This document shows, piece by piece, positions 9,512-21,462 of a stretch of DNA of 64,000 nt (position 1 is the first letter of the stretch; each line of letters begins with the position of its first letter). The position numbers were made by a program, and so were the translations under genes. Source of the DNA: Boletus sp. NGJ (Eukaryota > Basidiomycota > Agaricomycetes > Boletales > Boletaceae); the NCBI GenBank assembly GCA_019096195.1, contig JAGTXK010000120.1, positions 1 through 64,000 on the forward strand, given 5' to 3'. Below the pieces are notes generated by a model. That model was not told the DNA's origin and did not search any database. It worked only from the letters and a program-made list of their open reading frames with translations.

Positions 9512-12500
9512 ATGGCTACGGGAGCCCCTGACCCCGTATACGACTATACAGAAGGCGCATCTGCCATTGACATCGACGATGTAGTCGAACAACGCTCTCA
9601 GGCACGGCGAGATTCACATTACGGCCGCCCCGACGACGGCGACGGTGCAATGTTCGATGGCCCGGGGCACATAGCGATACCCTCCAGCACCTCGAGGATG
9701 TCTTATACCGAACAGGGTCTGGCAGTCAGACGAAGCTCCGAATGGTCGAGGAGTAGGAGGAGAAGCGAGGACGGTGCAGTGACAGGCTCTCTCTCCGGAA
9801 AGGCACGAGGGAAGCGCAGAATGAGTACGGAGAGTCAAATCTCACAGACATCTGCAGTGAGTGGAGCCGAAAGTGGGGCAGAAGGGGAGGGCGAATTGTT
9901 GGTTGGTACCATTGGGAGGCAATCCAGACATTCCCTATCGCCGGCGATGAACACGTCGTCCGTATTCGAGAACATCGCTCAGTTGTTCGGTAGAGGCGGA
10001 GTGGAGCCCTCAGCACGTCGGGCATCTGTTTCTCGTTCTGTCTCGCCTTCTCGACGCTCAAGACGCAGCAGGCTTTCAGATGCAGGATCCGACTATGCCC
10101 TTGGGTCAGAGGACGGAGGCGAGGAGCGCTGGGGCTATTCCTCGGGCGAGGAAGACAACAGCACCGAATCTCATGCCTCACGATCATCCAGCCCCGTTGC
10201 AAGCGATGTTGACTTTGGCTCAGAGCCACCTTCACCCGGTGGTTCTCCTTCGCACCTACCATTATTCGCACCGGATCCAATTTTCGGAGACGAGATTCGT
10301 ATAGAAATAGATGCCCCTCTGGATCCTTTGGACCCACCACCGCCGGGTCCACCCAGCAGACAGACAATATATGTCGCGGACGAGGACAGCACCCTACGTT
10401 TCGTGGGCTATGAAGTCATAATTTGGCGTCAACGCCTGTGGTGGGCGCTGAGCGTGTTGACATTTGGCATACTCGCGCTCCTTGGGCACTGGCTCCCTCG
10501 CTTATGGCTTCGGTGGGTGGTTCGCGAAAAGGCTTTCAAGGATCTCAAACACGGTTTTGTGGTCATCGAGGTATGCATTACATCCCCCATCAAAGACACT
10601 TGTGTATTACCATGTCCCAGTCTCCGCACAGAGATATAACCCTATTTCCCGTCAAACGAATTCCATACCCTTACGAGCGGTCGACTGTCTTTCCCAGTAT
10701 CTCACCAGAGTCGAATGGACGGTCTCGGAAACTCTCCGTGTCTTCGAGATCGAAACCAAACGGTGATAACGGCCACAGTAAAGTTGAAATGCTGGAAGAT
10801 CTTCATATAGTTGACTACCGCTACTCGAGGTTTGCATTGGACACTCGAACAGGTTTGTTCACAATGGTCAGGTAGGTTTGCAATTCAGTACATCACTCAC
10901 CCTTCTTATGTTGCTACTCTAGGGACTGGAGAGATCCGACTTGGACAGGATCACGAGCTGTACAAAATGGCCTCTCGGAAAATACCAGGAAACAACGTCT
11001 GACATTGTTTGGCCTCAATCTGCTTGACATCGCTGGGAAATCGACTTTGGCACTCCTTGTAGACGAGGTATGTGTAAGTGAGCCACGTCGCGCGATAAAC
11101 TAATGCTGGAGAAGATTATCCATCCATTTTATGTCTTTCAAGTTGCAAGTATTATCTTATGGTCTCTAGACGACTACATTTATTACGCCTTCTGTATCGC
11201 ACTAATATCTACATTGAGTGTGGTCACAACGCTCCTGGATACCAAGAAGGTGAACTTGGTTTCTCAGAGGTCGGCGCGGAGTACTGAATATGACATAGAC
11301 TATCAAACGGATGCGCGAGATGTCACGCTTTTTATGCGAAGTTGTCGTTTATGCCGACGGGAAGTGTAAGTTTTCTTCTCTCTCTCTCGGCCCGTTATAG
11401 TGAAGAATTTGCCCAGGGACTGTCACCAACTCTTCGGAGCTTGTGCCTGGAGACATTGTTAATCTCTCCGAGCTACGTGCTCCCCTTTTTCCAGCAGATA
11501 TGTTCCTTTTGTCGGGCGATGCCATTGTAAACGAGAGCATGCTCACTGGCGAGAGTGTGCCAGTCTCAAAGAATTCAGCAAAGGACGAGTATATTGGACG
11601 GTGGCGAGACTCCAAGGATATTCAGGGCGACCTTGCTAAAAGTTTCGTTTATGCTGGCACCCGAGTGGTCCGTATCCGTGGTGCGCTCGCTCTTGATGGA
11701 GGTGTAGGGAGACCGGCCCTTGGACTCGTTGTTCGAACAGGTGATTTCTGTATCCTTGCTCCCAGCTCGAGCACGCTGATATCGTCGGACAGGATTCAAC
11801 ACAACCAAAGGTGCCCTCGTTCGGTCGATGTTGTTTCCAAAGCCGATGGGATTCAAGTTTTATCGAGACTCGATCCGTTTCATCGCTGTACTCGCTGGCA
11901 TGGCAGGTCTGGGCTTCTGCGCGAGTGCCATACAGTTTATCAGGCTCGGGGTAAAGTGTCTTTGAGCGACCTTTTCGCTTGTTCTGATTTGCATACCATA
12001 GGTCAGATGGGACACGATCATTTTCCGTGCCTTGGACCTTATCACGGTCGTCGTGCCTCCGGCTCTTCCGGCTACATTATCCATCGGTACCAGCTTTGCG
12101 ATTGGTCGTCTTCGCAAGTTGGGGATCTTTTGCATCTCTCCCACTCGGGTCAACGTAGGCGGGAAGATCAATGTATGTTGCTTCGACAAGACTGGCACAC
12201 TCACTGAGGACGGTCTCGACATCCTTGGGGTACGATCGCTCGACCGCTCGGAGCACCGCTTTGGCGAGCTCATCGACAACGTGCACGATCTTCCTACCGC
12301 ACGAGACCGTGCCAGCTTTCTGCATGCCCTTGCGACCTGTCACTCACTCAAAATGATCGAGGGAGATATTATTGGAGATCCATTGGATGTAAAGATGTTT
12401 GAATTTACAAAGTGGATGCTCGAGGAAGGACTTGTCGCTGGGACTGGAATCATTAAGGAGCGAGGTGGGGCTGAAAGACCAACTGCGCTGGTACAGACGG

Positions 12501-14797
12501 TCGTACGCCCGCCTGGCAGTGCACAATTCCGACTCGAAGATGCGTTCAAAACTAGTGGAAGAGTGCGTCTTTCGATGTGGCTCTTGACACTATCCTGACT
12601 ATCACTGTCACCAGCACGCACATTTCCTGGAGTTAGGTGTCATCAGAACATTTGAATTCGTATCGGTCCTACGACGGATGAGTGTTGTTGTGAAAAGACT
12701 CAAGAGCAACAGCATGGAGATTTATGTCAAGGGCGCACCTGAAGTCATGTTCGATATTTGCGAAAAGGACTCGTGTTCGTCTGATCCTTTACTTGAAGTT
12801 CCTGGCTTTCTGACGCTTGGAAATGTCAGTTCCACAAGATTATGACGATCTGTTGTCGTACTACACCCGGCGAGGATATCGCGTCATCGCCATTGCGGGC
12901 AAGACTATAGAGGGTTTGTCGTGGCTCAAGGCTCAGAAAATGAAACGGTTAGCCATCTCGTTCTCTATGATACGATCATCAGCGCTCATAATAATACTCA
13001 GTGAACAAGCCGAGTCCAACCTGCGTTTTCTTGGGCTGATCATCTTTGAGAACAAGTTGAAACCGGGCACCACACCTGCCATCCAGACTCTTAGAACTGC
13101 CCACCTAGCATGTCGGATGATCACCGGTGATAATGCTCTCACTGCTGTCAGTGTTGCGAGAGAGTGTAGTCTGATCAATCCAGCTGCCCATGTCTTCACA
13201 CCGGTATTCATCCAAGGTATGCTGGACACCCAAATTACTTTGCGCGTTGACATATTGCGTAGGGAATGTTACCACACCACTCTCGAAGTTGGAATGGTCA
13301 TGCATGGATGATCCCCCATGGAAGCTAGATGATTACAGCCTTCGGCCACTGGCACCGCCAAATCATAGCGTAGCGGAGGACGAGGTTGCGTACCAAGATT
13401 ATGCACTTGTTGTGACAGGTGATGTTTTCAGGTGGATGATCAACTATTCCCCGCTCGAGACTCTTCAGCGTGTATGTTGAACTGCACTCCTTCGCTTCAG
13501 GTCCTCACTGACTGTTAGTAGATGCTCGTGAAGACGCAAGTGTTTGCTCGAATGTCACCCGACGAGAAGAACGAAATAGTGGAACGTCTGCAAGCGCTCG
13601 GCTACAGTGTTCTGATGTGCGGCGATGGTGCGAACGATTGCGCAGCACTCAAGGCTGCCGACGTCGGGATCTCGCTGTCTGAAGCGGAGGCATCTGTTGC
13701 AGCGCCTTTCACGAGCAATGTCCCGGATATCAGTTGCGTTATCGATGTCATCAAGGAGGGCAGAGCTGCTTTGGTCACCAGTTTCTCATGTTTCAAGTAT
13801 ATGTGAGTGTCACCCTGAAAGTCCTAGGACACTCATCTGACCGCATGACAGGGCGTTATATTCCCTTATCCAGTTCACTACTATAACGTTGCTGTACTCG
13901 TTCGCGTCATCGCTCGGAGACTTCCAGGTGAGTAATACCTCCATCAGGAAGAATGGATGATAAATTTGAAACAGTTCCTCTATATTGATTTATTCATCAT
14001 CATCCCTGTCGCGGTCTCTAGTAAGCCTCCGCGGTGCGAGCTTCCATCTTGATACTGATTTACCGTTTCAGTGGGTCGGACGCTTCCGTTCCCGAGAATT
14101 TATCCCAAGCGACCGACCGCGAGTCTTGTATCAAAGAAAGTCCTCGCTAGTTTAGTTGGACAGGTCGTTGTTACCAGCGGAGTGCAATTATTCACATTTA
14201 TCTGGGTTCGACGTCAAGAATGGTGAGTTTGGACAGGGATGAGCTATGTCGCCGAGCCAACTTTGAATTTCAGGTATACACCACCATCAACGGATAACCC
14301 CAACCGCGAGGATCAACATCTGAACGCGACTAATTATGAAAATACCGTGTTGTTCTTGGTGTCTTGCTTCCAGTATGTGCTGGTGGCTGCGGTATTCAGT
14401 ATTGGTCCCCCGTACCGAAAGTCTATGTGGACGAATGGTGAGCAGACTCGATGGTTGTGGTGATCGGGCATTTTTAAAACGAAATGGCCGAACAGGATGG
14501 TTGATGGTGTCTGTCATCGCCTTGTCACTGTTCAATCTCTTCGTCCTACTCCGCCCTCCGAAGGCGTTAGAGGTAATCCTTGAGCTGATGCCGATCCCTT
14601 TCTCGGCACGGGCAATGCTTGCAGCATTTGTGTTGGTGAACGTTGTTGTGTCACTCGCCTTTGAGGAATGGGCGACGCAGCTGATTGCAAAGCTGATCGG
14701 AGCATTGATGAAGTTGCAACAGGAGAAGAGGCGATACCGGGAAGGAAAGGCGTACAAGGCAGTAGAGGGAGGGATGAGGTATGATCGGAGTATCTAG
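9512..14797 (+). CDS. YPK9: P5B-type cation/polyamine-transporting ATPase (YPK9/ATP13A2 family)
   Basis: A long gene of many exons, roughly 1,400-1,500 residues. The first exon codes for about 290 Ser/Arg/Pro-rich, probably disordered residues, then the membrane entry region [19 protein letters not shown]. The P-type ATPase hallmarks follow in order: MLTGESVPV (actuator), [10 protein letters not shown] (M4 with the PPALP motif that marks P5B rather than P5A), [13 protein letters not shown] (phosphorylated Asp), KGAPE (nucleotide domain), [16 protein letters not shown] and [20 protein letters not shown] (hinge), then the C-terminal helices. Family members sit in the vacuole/lysosome membrane and export polyamines or handle heavy-metal stress. 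The first splice is best read as [18 protein letters not shown]. Because there are so many introns, individual boundaries are less sure than the gene as a whole. Confidence 0.93.
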
Positions 14798-14955
14798 CAA
14801 TGCTAGTAGATAGCCACTAATTAGTAGGGAGGTTGTTGCGTCGCTATGCCAGTAACTATGGATATTATATTCACATTGTCCTCGACTCGTCGCCCCAGAG
14901 GCACTTTTTACCTCTTACCATCAAGAGCTGGCTCTGCATCCTTTGTAATATCGCA

Positions 14956-15630
14956 ATGTACTCTCACATCGTCGCCGTTCTCTGTCTCTTCTTCTCCTCC
15001 TTTGGTCTCGTGTCCGCTCACCCTTCGCCTGACCTTGGCCTTCGTCAAGTTGCCTCGATCACTGTACCTACAGCCCTTGCTTCGCCCACTTCCTTTACAA
15101 CCACCAACACCATCCCGACGTGAGTCTGCACACCGTACATCATGGCACGGCTAACGTCGACAACCTCGCAGTGCCAATGGCACCATAACCGAGACTTGTG
15201 TCTTTACCTTCATTCCAGTCGGTCAACGGATCCAAGAGATTCAAAATTGTACCACATCTTCCACGCGCACCGCCGTACGTGTCCTCGGGACCAAATAGTT
15301 TCATGGCGTGCGTGCATCTCGTTCACACACTCCTTTTATTTCAGGCATCGTCCACCGCTTCTCCGACTGCTGTTGCGGCCTTTGTCATGCCAGGCACGTC
15401 CATCCAGGTGCTTCCTATCGGTCTTGGTGTCTATGGAGGGATCACTGTTATCGCTGTCCTTGCCGTCCTGTTCGTGACGTTGGAGCGTGTCCAGTATCGC
15501 AAGGTATGTCATGGACGCGAGTCGAACCGTCGAGTCCTTCAACTCATGCGATCGTATATAGACATTCCGGCAGCAGAGAATGTACGAGAACAACTCGATT
15601 GGATACGGCGGCGTGATGAAAGGGTATTGA
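14956..15630 (+). CDS. Small single-pass (type I) membrane protein, Ser/Thr-rich, unknown
   Basis: Four exons give about 160 residues. MYSHIVAVLCLFFSSFGLVS is a clear signal peptide. It is followed by a Ser/Thr/Pro-rich extracellular part with N-glycosylation sequons (ANGT, QNCT) and two cysteines (ETCVF, QNCTT). A transmembrane segment near IGLGVYGGITVIAVLAVLFV follows, then a short cytosolic tail ending GYGGVMKGY. Introns are GT-AG and the last exon, starting TFRQQRMYENN, stays in frame. I chose the ATG at 14956 because it opens directly with the signal peptide; an in-frame extension upstream lacks one. The form resembles small fungal wall-sensor or SKG6-like proteins, but no family is recognised. 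Confidence 0.65.
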
Positions 15631-15844
15631 GTTTGATCGTCCCTCACCCAGAATTCACGATGTCCAGAGATTTCACCAACTAGTAGTTGGGACAGATTGT
15701 CATCCGTTCGTTCTTTGGCGACTAGTCATACTTTGTGTGTGTGTTGACGAGGACTTGCACACGCTGGAACATGTGCATCAGTCTATGATTAAATGTAATT
15801 GTGCCCGCAAGTGATTCTGCGCGTGATCAGTGCCAGTTGAAAGG

Positions 15845-15912
15845 ATGCCCAGTTCCGAAACCGAATGACTGTTCCCCCAGTGCCATGTCATCTCGTGCAG
15901 GCCTGGCCGTAG
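15845..15912 (+). promoter_or_regulatory. Two short upstream open frames before the MBL-fold gene
   Basis: An ATG at 15845 opens an 7-codon frame ending TGA at 15868. A second ATG at 15865 opens a 15-codon frame ending at 15912, overlapping the main start codon at 15885 in another frame. If the transcript begins upstream of 15845, both would be met first by scanning ribosomes and could lower translation of the enzyme. The transcription start is not known. Confidence 0.35.
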
Positions 15913-17317
15913 TCGACAACTTCACCGTCACTTTTCTCGTGGACAACTGCATCGAATGGTGAGGCCATCCCACAAAGCGTTCACTACGAGAATTGTTGTA
16001 CGATAACTTTTCTAGGATGACCAAACTCCCCCCAGGCTTCACCCACGAGATGCGCCAACATCTCGTCGATCAGAAGCCTCCGCAAGACCCACGAACAGGC
16101 GCTCCCATTCTCGACTTTGAAAACTTTTGCTGTGGTAAGTTGGATGCGTATCTCGCAAAGGGATAGAGATTGGATCATGACGACGGCTTTCCCTTTCAGG
16201 GGCGCATGGGTTCTCCGCCTTGATTGTACGTCTGCACGACCGTTACCTGGCAGACCGTGTTGACATCCCTTCAACCTCGTCGCCAGGAAACGCAAATCAA
16301 CGGCGAAAACAAACACCTCGTCCTCTTCGATACCGGACCCGACTCCAAGTCCATCGTCCGTAATGCCACCGCGATGCAAACGCAGGTGGACGACGTGGAG
16401 ACGGTGATTCTCTCCCATTGGCATAGCGACCACTCGGGTGGGATGCTCGCTTTTCTTGGCATGCGCAACCCCAGTGCACGTGAATGTATCGTGGACTTGC
16501 ATCCCGATCGTCCAGAAGCTCGCGGTATCGCTGTGCCACCCACGTTTGAGACCATCATCTGTCGTCTGCCGGATGACCCGACGTTTGAACAGATCGAGCA
16601 CGCCGGAGGGACGGTAAGGACGTCCAGGGACGGACATACGGTCGCAGGGGGGACGATCTATGTCAGTGGTGAAATCCCGAGAGTGACCCCATACGAGAGC
16701 GGACTGCTCGGCGGCATGCGGTTTCTGAAGGAGGGTGGATGGACGTCTGAACCGGTTTGTTTTTCGTCTCGCTAGCGACAGATTGTCCGTACGAGTTGAC
16801 GTTTATGGGCGACCGGTAGCATCTCATGGATGAGCGCTATGCTGCCATCGACGTCGCCGGGAAGGGCTTGGTCATATTCAGCGCGTTCGTGCATTTCTTG
16901 TCTCCTTCCAAGCGACAACTCGGATTGACACACAGCCGTTCGGTCAAGGTGTTCGCACGCGGGCATCGTGAATGTGGTCAAGGACGCAGTGCAAAAGCTT
17001 GTCAGACCCGTCTATATGGTGAGCCGCGTCTTCCCCTTCCTTGCCTCGCTCAGACAACAGCCCAGGTGATTGGCGGACTCCATCTTGCAGGTCCCGAGCT
17101 CGTCCCTCGTATCCCCTATACAGTCAACTTTTTAGCGAATGAACTGCGGCCTGCACCAACTTATGTATTGCCAATGCATTGCTCAGGGTTTCAGTCCAAG
17201 ATCGCTTTGGAGCGCGCGCTCGGAGAAGGTTGTGTCCCCGCGGGAGTCGGTATCAAGGTAGAAATTCGTGGGGATCGTCAGGCAGATGCAGGACTACTCC
17301 CTGCTGTGTTCGCATAG
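15885..17317 (+). CDS. Metallo-beta-lactamase-fold hydrolase (COG1237-like)
   Basis: About six exons. The metal-binding signature SHWHSDHSGG is intact (HxHxDH), preceded by LVLFDTGPDS and a strand ending VETVIL. Later motifs FSACSHAGIVNVV, GGLHLAGPE and PMHCSGF carry the other expected His/Cys/Asp positions. This order, with CSHAG and GG.HL, is that of the 7,8-dihydropterin-6-methyl-4-(beta-D-ribofuranosyl)aminobenzene-phosphate synthase-like group. The substrate in fungi is not known. No signal peptide, so probably cytosolic. The start at 15885 gives MSSRAGLAVVDNFTVTFLVD, a typical family N-terminus. The intron before CSHAG uses a weak donor (GTTCGT) but the phases match. Confidence 0.8.
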
Positions 17318-17500
17318 ACGTGACCCATGGATTTCTTCGGTTAGTGTGTGATAAACATATGCTCGAGCACTCAGTAGAATGGTGACTGTATGCTAATGGT
17401 AGTAATGTATGTAGTCAGATATAACACGAGCGAGTACCGTGCCGATATAAACTGACTTTTTCCTTCACAAGGAATCCGAACCATCGCCTCTCCCAAAGCA

Positions 17501-19889
17501 TCAATCATGTGTCGCCATCGGCATAAACTCCCCACTGAGCGTATCCCGAATAAAATTGTCGTCCACAGCATGGAGGAAATGAAAGAACTTGTCCATTGTG
17601 TTTGTTTTTGGAGGCGAGGTATCGTTGATCATGTCAACGACACGAGAGTCTTCGTATCGCGAACCATTTTTACCGTAAAACATGACGAGGACCAACGTCT
17701 CCTCACATTCTTTGCCCCACTTGGTGTCGAGCTTGAGCACACGCCAGACGTGTTCCTACGGTACATCATCAGCCAATGCTCGGAGAAAAGTAAATGCGCT
17801 GTCATCCAGTTCGTCGACGGCTCACCTTTTCGACGTAGGAATTCGGCGCACCATCCCAATGTGCCGGCGTTTTCCGTCCGATGAGCTCCCTGACTCTGTC
17901 CTCCACAAAGGTGTATTGCTTTAGAACTTCAGAGACACGCTGGGGTCTTGCCTTTGATTGCATGTATTCTATCCATCCTGGATGGTTCTCGATATGCGAT
18001 CGGATATAGTTGGCGATCGCCTCGTCCTTTTCTTCTTGTGTATCCGCAAGTCGGCCGGGTATGGGTGGTGTCAAAACGCGTTGACTCGAGCTGGTGTATC
18101 GGTCGTGCCATGATGGTCTATGTCGAGCATGCGGCGATGGGGTGCGTTGCGAATGGCGGTATGAGCCACTCTCTGAGACCGGTGACATCCTTCTCCTCTC
18201 TGCCCTGGCGTAGTTGCTTTTCGATAATCGTTCCATTTGAGTCTCTCGCGTCACGAGCGAGTACCTGGGTTGGTAGGACGTTGAACTGGACGAGGACATG
18301 TCCTCGCGCTCGGAACCAGAATTGTAGACAGGTCGCACATCCAGGGACAGAGCAGGAGGACGCGGCAGTTGACCCTGCGGCACGGGCTGATGCGAGACAT
18401 TAGATGCGTTCTCCAAACCCATCAACGCGACGGTACTTACAGATTCCACGAAGACGCTCAATGTCCTCTCCTTCGAGACACCAAGGTGTGCCGACTGGAC
18501 CTGAAGTTGGTCGAACTGATCGACACGCATGAAAAATTGCCGGAATCTTCCCCTCATGGTGTACACTTTGGCCGGGCCTGACCAGAGTAATTAGTCACGG
18601 TTGCCAGATGACGCAGACAGAAAGCCAACCATCTATACGGGACGGTCCGTTTTGTAGGGTGTTGCAGATCTCGACTGCATCTGCCCAGAAGCCATCGTCT
18701 GGATCATCGGCGACTCTCAATGGAACTTTGACCTCTGCCAACTGTGAATCGGGCACACCACTTCTCATGTCTTCGATGAGTAACGTTACCATTCGCATCT
18801 GCCTCGAGACATTCTGAGCAGTGCCTTGGATAACGGCCGTAGCTGAAACGAGTGAGTCAAACTCAGGTTAAAATCAGTGGCACTTACACGCATTTGTGCT
18901 CCCGACAGGTGTGCCACCTGACACAGCGCAAGGTGGTGCAGAATAAGTTATTTGAAGATCAGAAGCTTGTCCAGGTCTTTCCAGAGACGGTCCTCCAGGG
19001 TCGCCGTTGATAGGATATTGAGGGGTGACGGAAGTACCGATTGTAGCACGTTGTCCGAGAGATAGTCGAGCACTCGGCCGACTATTAGAATCGTTAGATG
19101 CAGGAACCTTCTTATTTGACGATTTCCTGGTTCGCTTGACGCCCGCCTGTGGAACAATTAATGCCATACTGGTTGTTGCACCATTGGTGTTGCTTGGTCC
19201 TGCAGTGGCGTTCTCGTTGGTGTAACTTGCAGAGGGTATCATGGAGCGCAAAAAGGAAGGGGAGCCACTCGACAGACTAGTATCAGCTGAATTTCCGGTA
19301 GAGGTTGGAGCGAGGCCCCCAGAGCCAGGCGATGACGATAAATTGGAGTCACCGATCTTGAACTTGCCGGTTTGATTGGTGTATTGTTTGTCTTTCTTCT
19401 TCCTAGGTGCTCTCGGCTTCGAGGTTTTCGGTTTTGGAGGTGGAGGAGGTGCCTGGCCGGGGAGAAAATAGGGAACGACCTGTGGGGCGACTGTGGCTTG
19501 ATATGTGCTAACGTTGGCACTGATAGACGGAGTCCACGAGAAACCAACAGCCTGGCGTATTAGCGGCGGGTTCTCAGGTGTCGGAGTTTCGACGTCCTCG
19601 TTGTGCATAACAGGGACGACAAGGTCGCCATCGTCTGAAGTAGGTGTGAATGAACGCCTTTGTCGTTTCTGCAAGAAAGCGATGGACAAGCAAATGTTTC
19701 AGGGAACATGCAGAAACCACAGCGCAAGCATAAGACTCACCGCGACGGGAGAAGACTCTCTACTGCTCCTGGTCTCGACGAAGCGTACGGAGTGACTAGA
19801 CGGATGATTTGGGACAGTTGAAACACTTACGAGCGTGCGTGACGCCGTCCTACTTGAAAGCCAGCATTATTATCGCTGTCGGCGTCCAT
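17501..19889 (-). CDS. Proline-rich hypothetical protein, probably nuclear, unknown family
   Basis: Seven or so exons join in phase on the minus strand. Exon 1 begins MDADSDNNAGFQVGRRHARS; next come HSVRFVETRSS and KRQRRSFTPTSDDGD, a polyproline run near PGQAPPPPPKPKTSKPR with RKKKDK, and a Ser/Thr/Asn-rich stretch. A conserved-looking folded part follows: VSRQMRMVTLLIEDM, WADAVEICNTLQNGPS and KVYTMRGRFRQFFMRV. Then comes an Arg/Ser-rich region, a helical part around EEKDEAIANYIRSHIENHPGW, and the C-terminal exon EHVWRVLKLDTKWG to PMATHD. The basic runs suggest nuclear placement. I do not recognise the family. The in-phase joins over at least six introns make coding very likely. Confidence 0.65.
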
Positions 19890-20164
19890 TGCAGCTACAG
19901 TGCAATACGGTCAGTATCCGAACTGGGACGGTCCAAGATGGAAGTAAGAGTTGAACACGGAGCTATTTATTTGGAGAGCTCTGTCAGCAGAATGGCCAAG
20001 TTGCCACGTCGATTCTTCTACTCAGGAGTATACAGCAAACATCAGACTGTCGCATTCCAACGTACTTGCGGTAAACTACAGTCAATCAACTTTGTTGAAT
20101 TGTACAACAATCATACAGCATGCAATCTTCAAGACACCTTCACCTTTGCACTACGACACAACCG

Positions 20165-21386
20165 TCAAGTTGAGCCATAGACACGCTCGGCATTCTCTAT
20201 AAAAATCTTGTCCATCTCATCCTGGGACACTGCCAACTCGCGGAATGATTCCAAGACGAGTCTATACCAGTTTTCCGCCAGCGTAAGCGATCCACTAGCA
20301 GACGCAGGTGAAGATCCAAAAATGATTCTCTCGAACCCGAAGGCTTCCAGGACCGGGACAACTACGCGATTGTGAGCCCGCTATCCCCACACGGTCACGA
20401 GCGTTTTGACTCACTGAAAAGTTTGAGAATGTTTCTCAGTTCCTTCTCCTGTTTTTCTTCCAAACTCGCTGTCGACTCGGTCGATACCCATGTCGGGGGG
20501 AGAAGTTTCACGTATACATTTTCGAAGAGAGAAAATAAGGATATTCGCTGTCGGTAGGTAGTGTATGTCGGATGATTCATCATCGTAACAACCGGCGTGA
20601 TCGAGTCAAGCGGAGGAGGTAACACGTTGGCTGCACACGACAAGTGAGTAAATGATAAAAGACGACGGGTGCCACCTACTCAACACGATTGGTGTACGCT
20701 TAGTGTCGGTGTCTAATTTACTGGCTTTGGTGAGCAGGTTGACGAGACTATCGTACATTGATGCATCGGCAGTTACGATACCGCCATCGATGTCGAGGTC
20801 AACGACTCTGCAGTGTTGTAGGGCCCAACGCAGATTTTTGACTGGGATCTCCACCTGAGCTCGGTCCTCGCCATCCTCCTCGGCCTCTGCCGTCACAGGG
20901 GTCGTACCGTCGTATGTAGTTGTGAGCACAAGAAGAGGATCCGTTGCGGATAGGTATTGAGGAATTTCTGTACTCCCAAGAGCAAAGGGGATCAGCGTGG
21001 CAAGGACACGTGCATCGACCACGTCGGATTGTAATCTGTAGCGAGATAAGACCAATCAGGCAGCGTTTACGCATCGAGGACGGATGAAAGCCTCACGATT
21101 GCAGGGAGGCAAGGATCGCCTCGGCAGAGTGACCCTTGGACGACAACACGACGGCTCGTTTGCGAGCCGACTTGAGATGGCTGATGTCTGCCTCGTATCT
21201 GCCCGCTGCATCGAGGGAGATTTGGAGATGCGAGTCGACGAGCCCGCTTGGAGTAATGAGACTCGGTGTTGGTGGAAGGGGGAAAGTGTCGGACGTGCCG
21301 GTGTTGGGAGGGCTGAAGGCGGACAAGGGGAGACGGGGGATGTCTTTTCCCCTGCGACGAGGGCCAGGGTGCGAGCCAGGGGTCAT
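20165..21386 (-). CDS. Amidohydrolase-like TIM-barrel protein, metal ligands apparently lost
   Basis: Four exons. The C-terminal part has the amidohydrolase-2 look: a strand FERIIFGSSPA (normally the FGSD/GTD position), WYRLVLESFRELAVSQ and DEMDKIFIENAERVYG, which is the usual end of that superfamily. The N-terminal barrel strand reads GLVDSHLQIS where active enzymes have DxHxH, so the second histidine is replaced. The catalytic Asp of the FGSD position is Ser (FGSSPA). I infer a non-hydrolytic or divergent member. The ATG at 21386 starts MTPGSHPGPRRRGKD; no upstream in-frame ATG was seen. Its start lies 77 bases from the stop of the next minus-strand gene. Confidence 0.6.
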
Positions 21387-21462
21387 TGTGATGGTCGAGA
21401 ACAAAAGTACAATTCAAGTCTCACGCCTCTACCAAATGTACCGAATGTCCGTATATCATGTA

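Noticed and set aside
9726-10367. 213-codon open frame on the minus strand
   Set aside because: Antisense to the Ser/Arg-rich first exon of the P5B ATPase.
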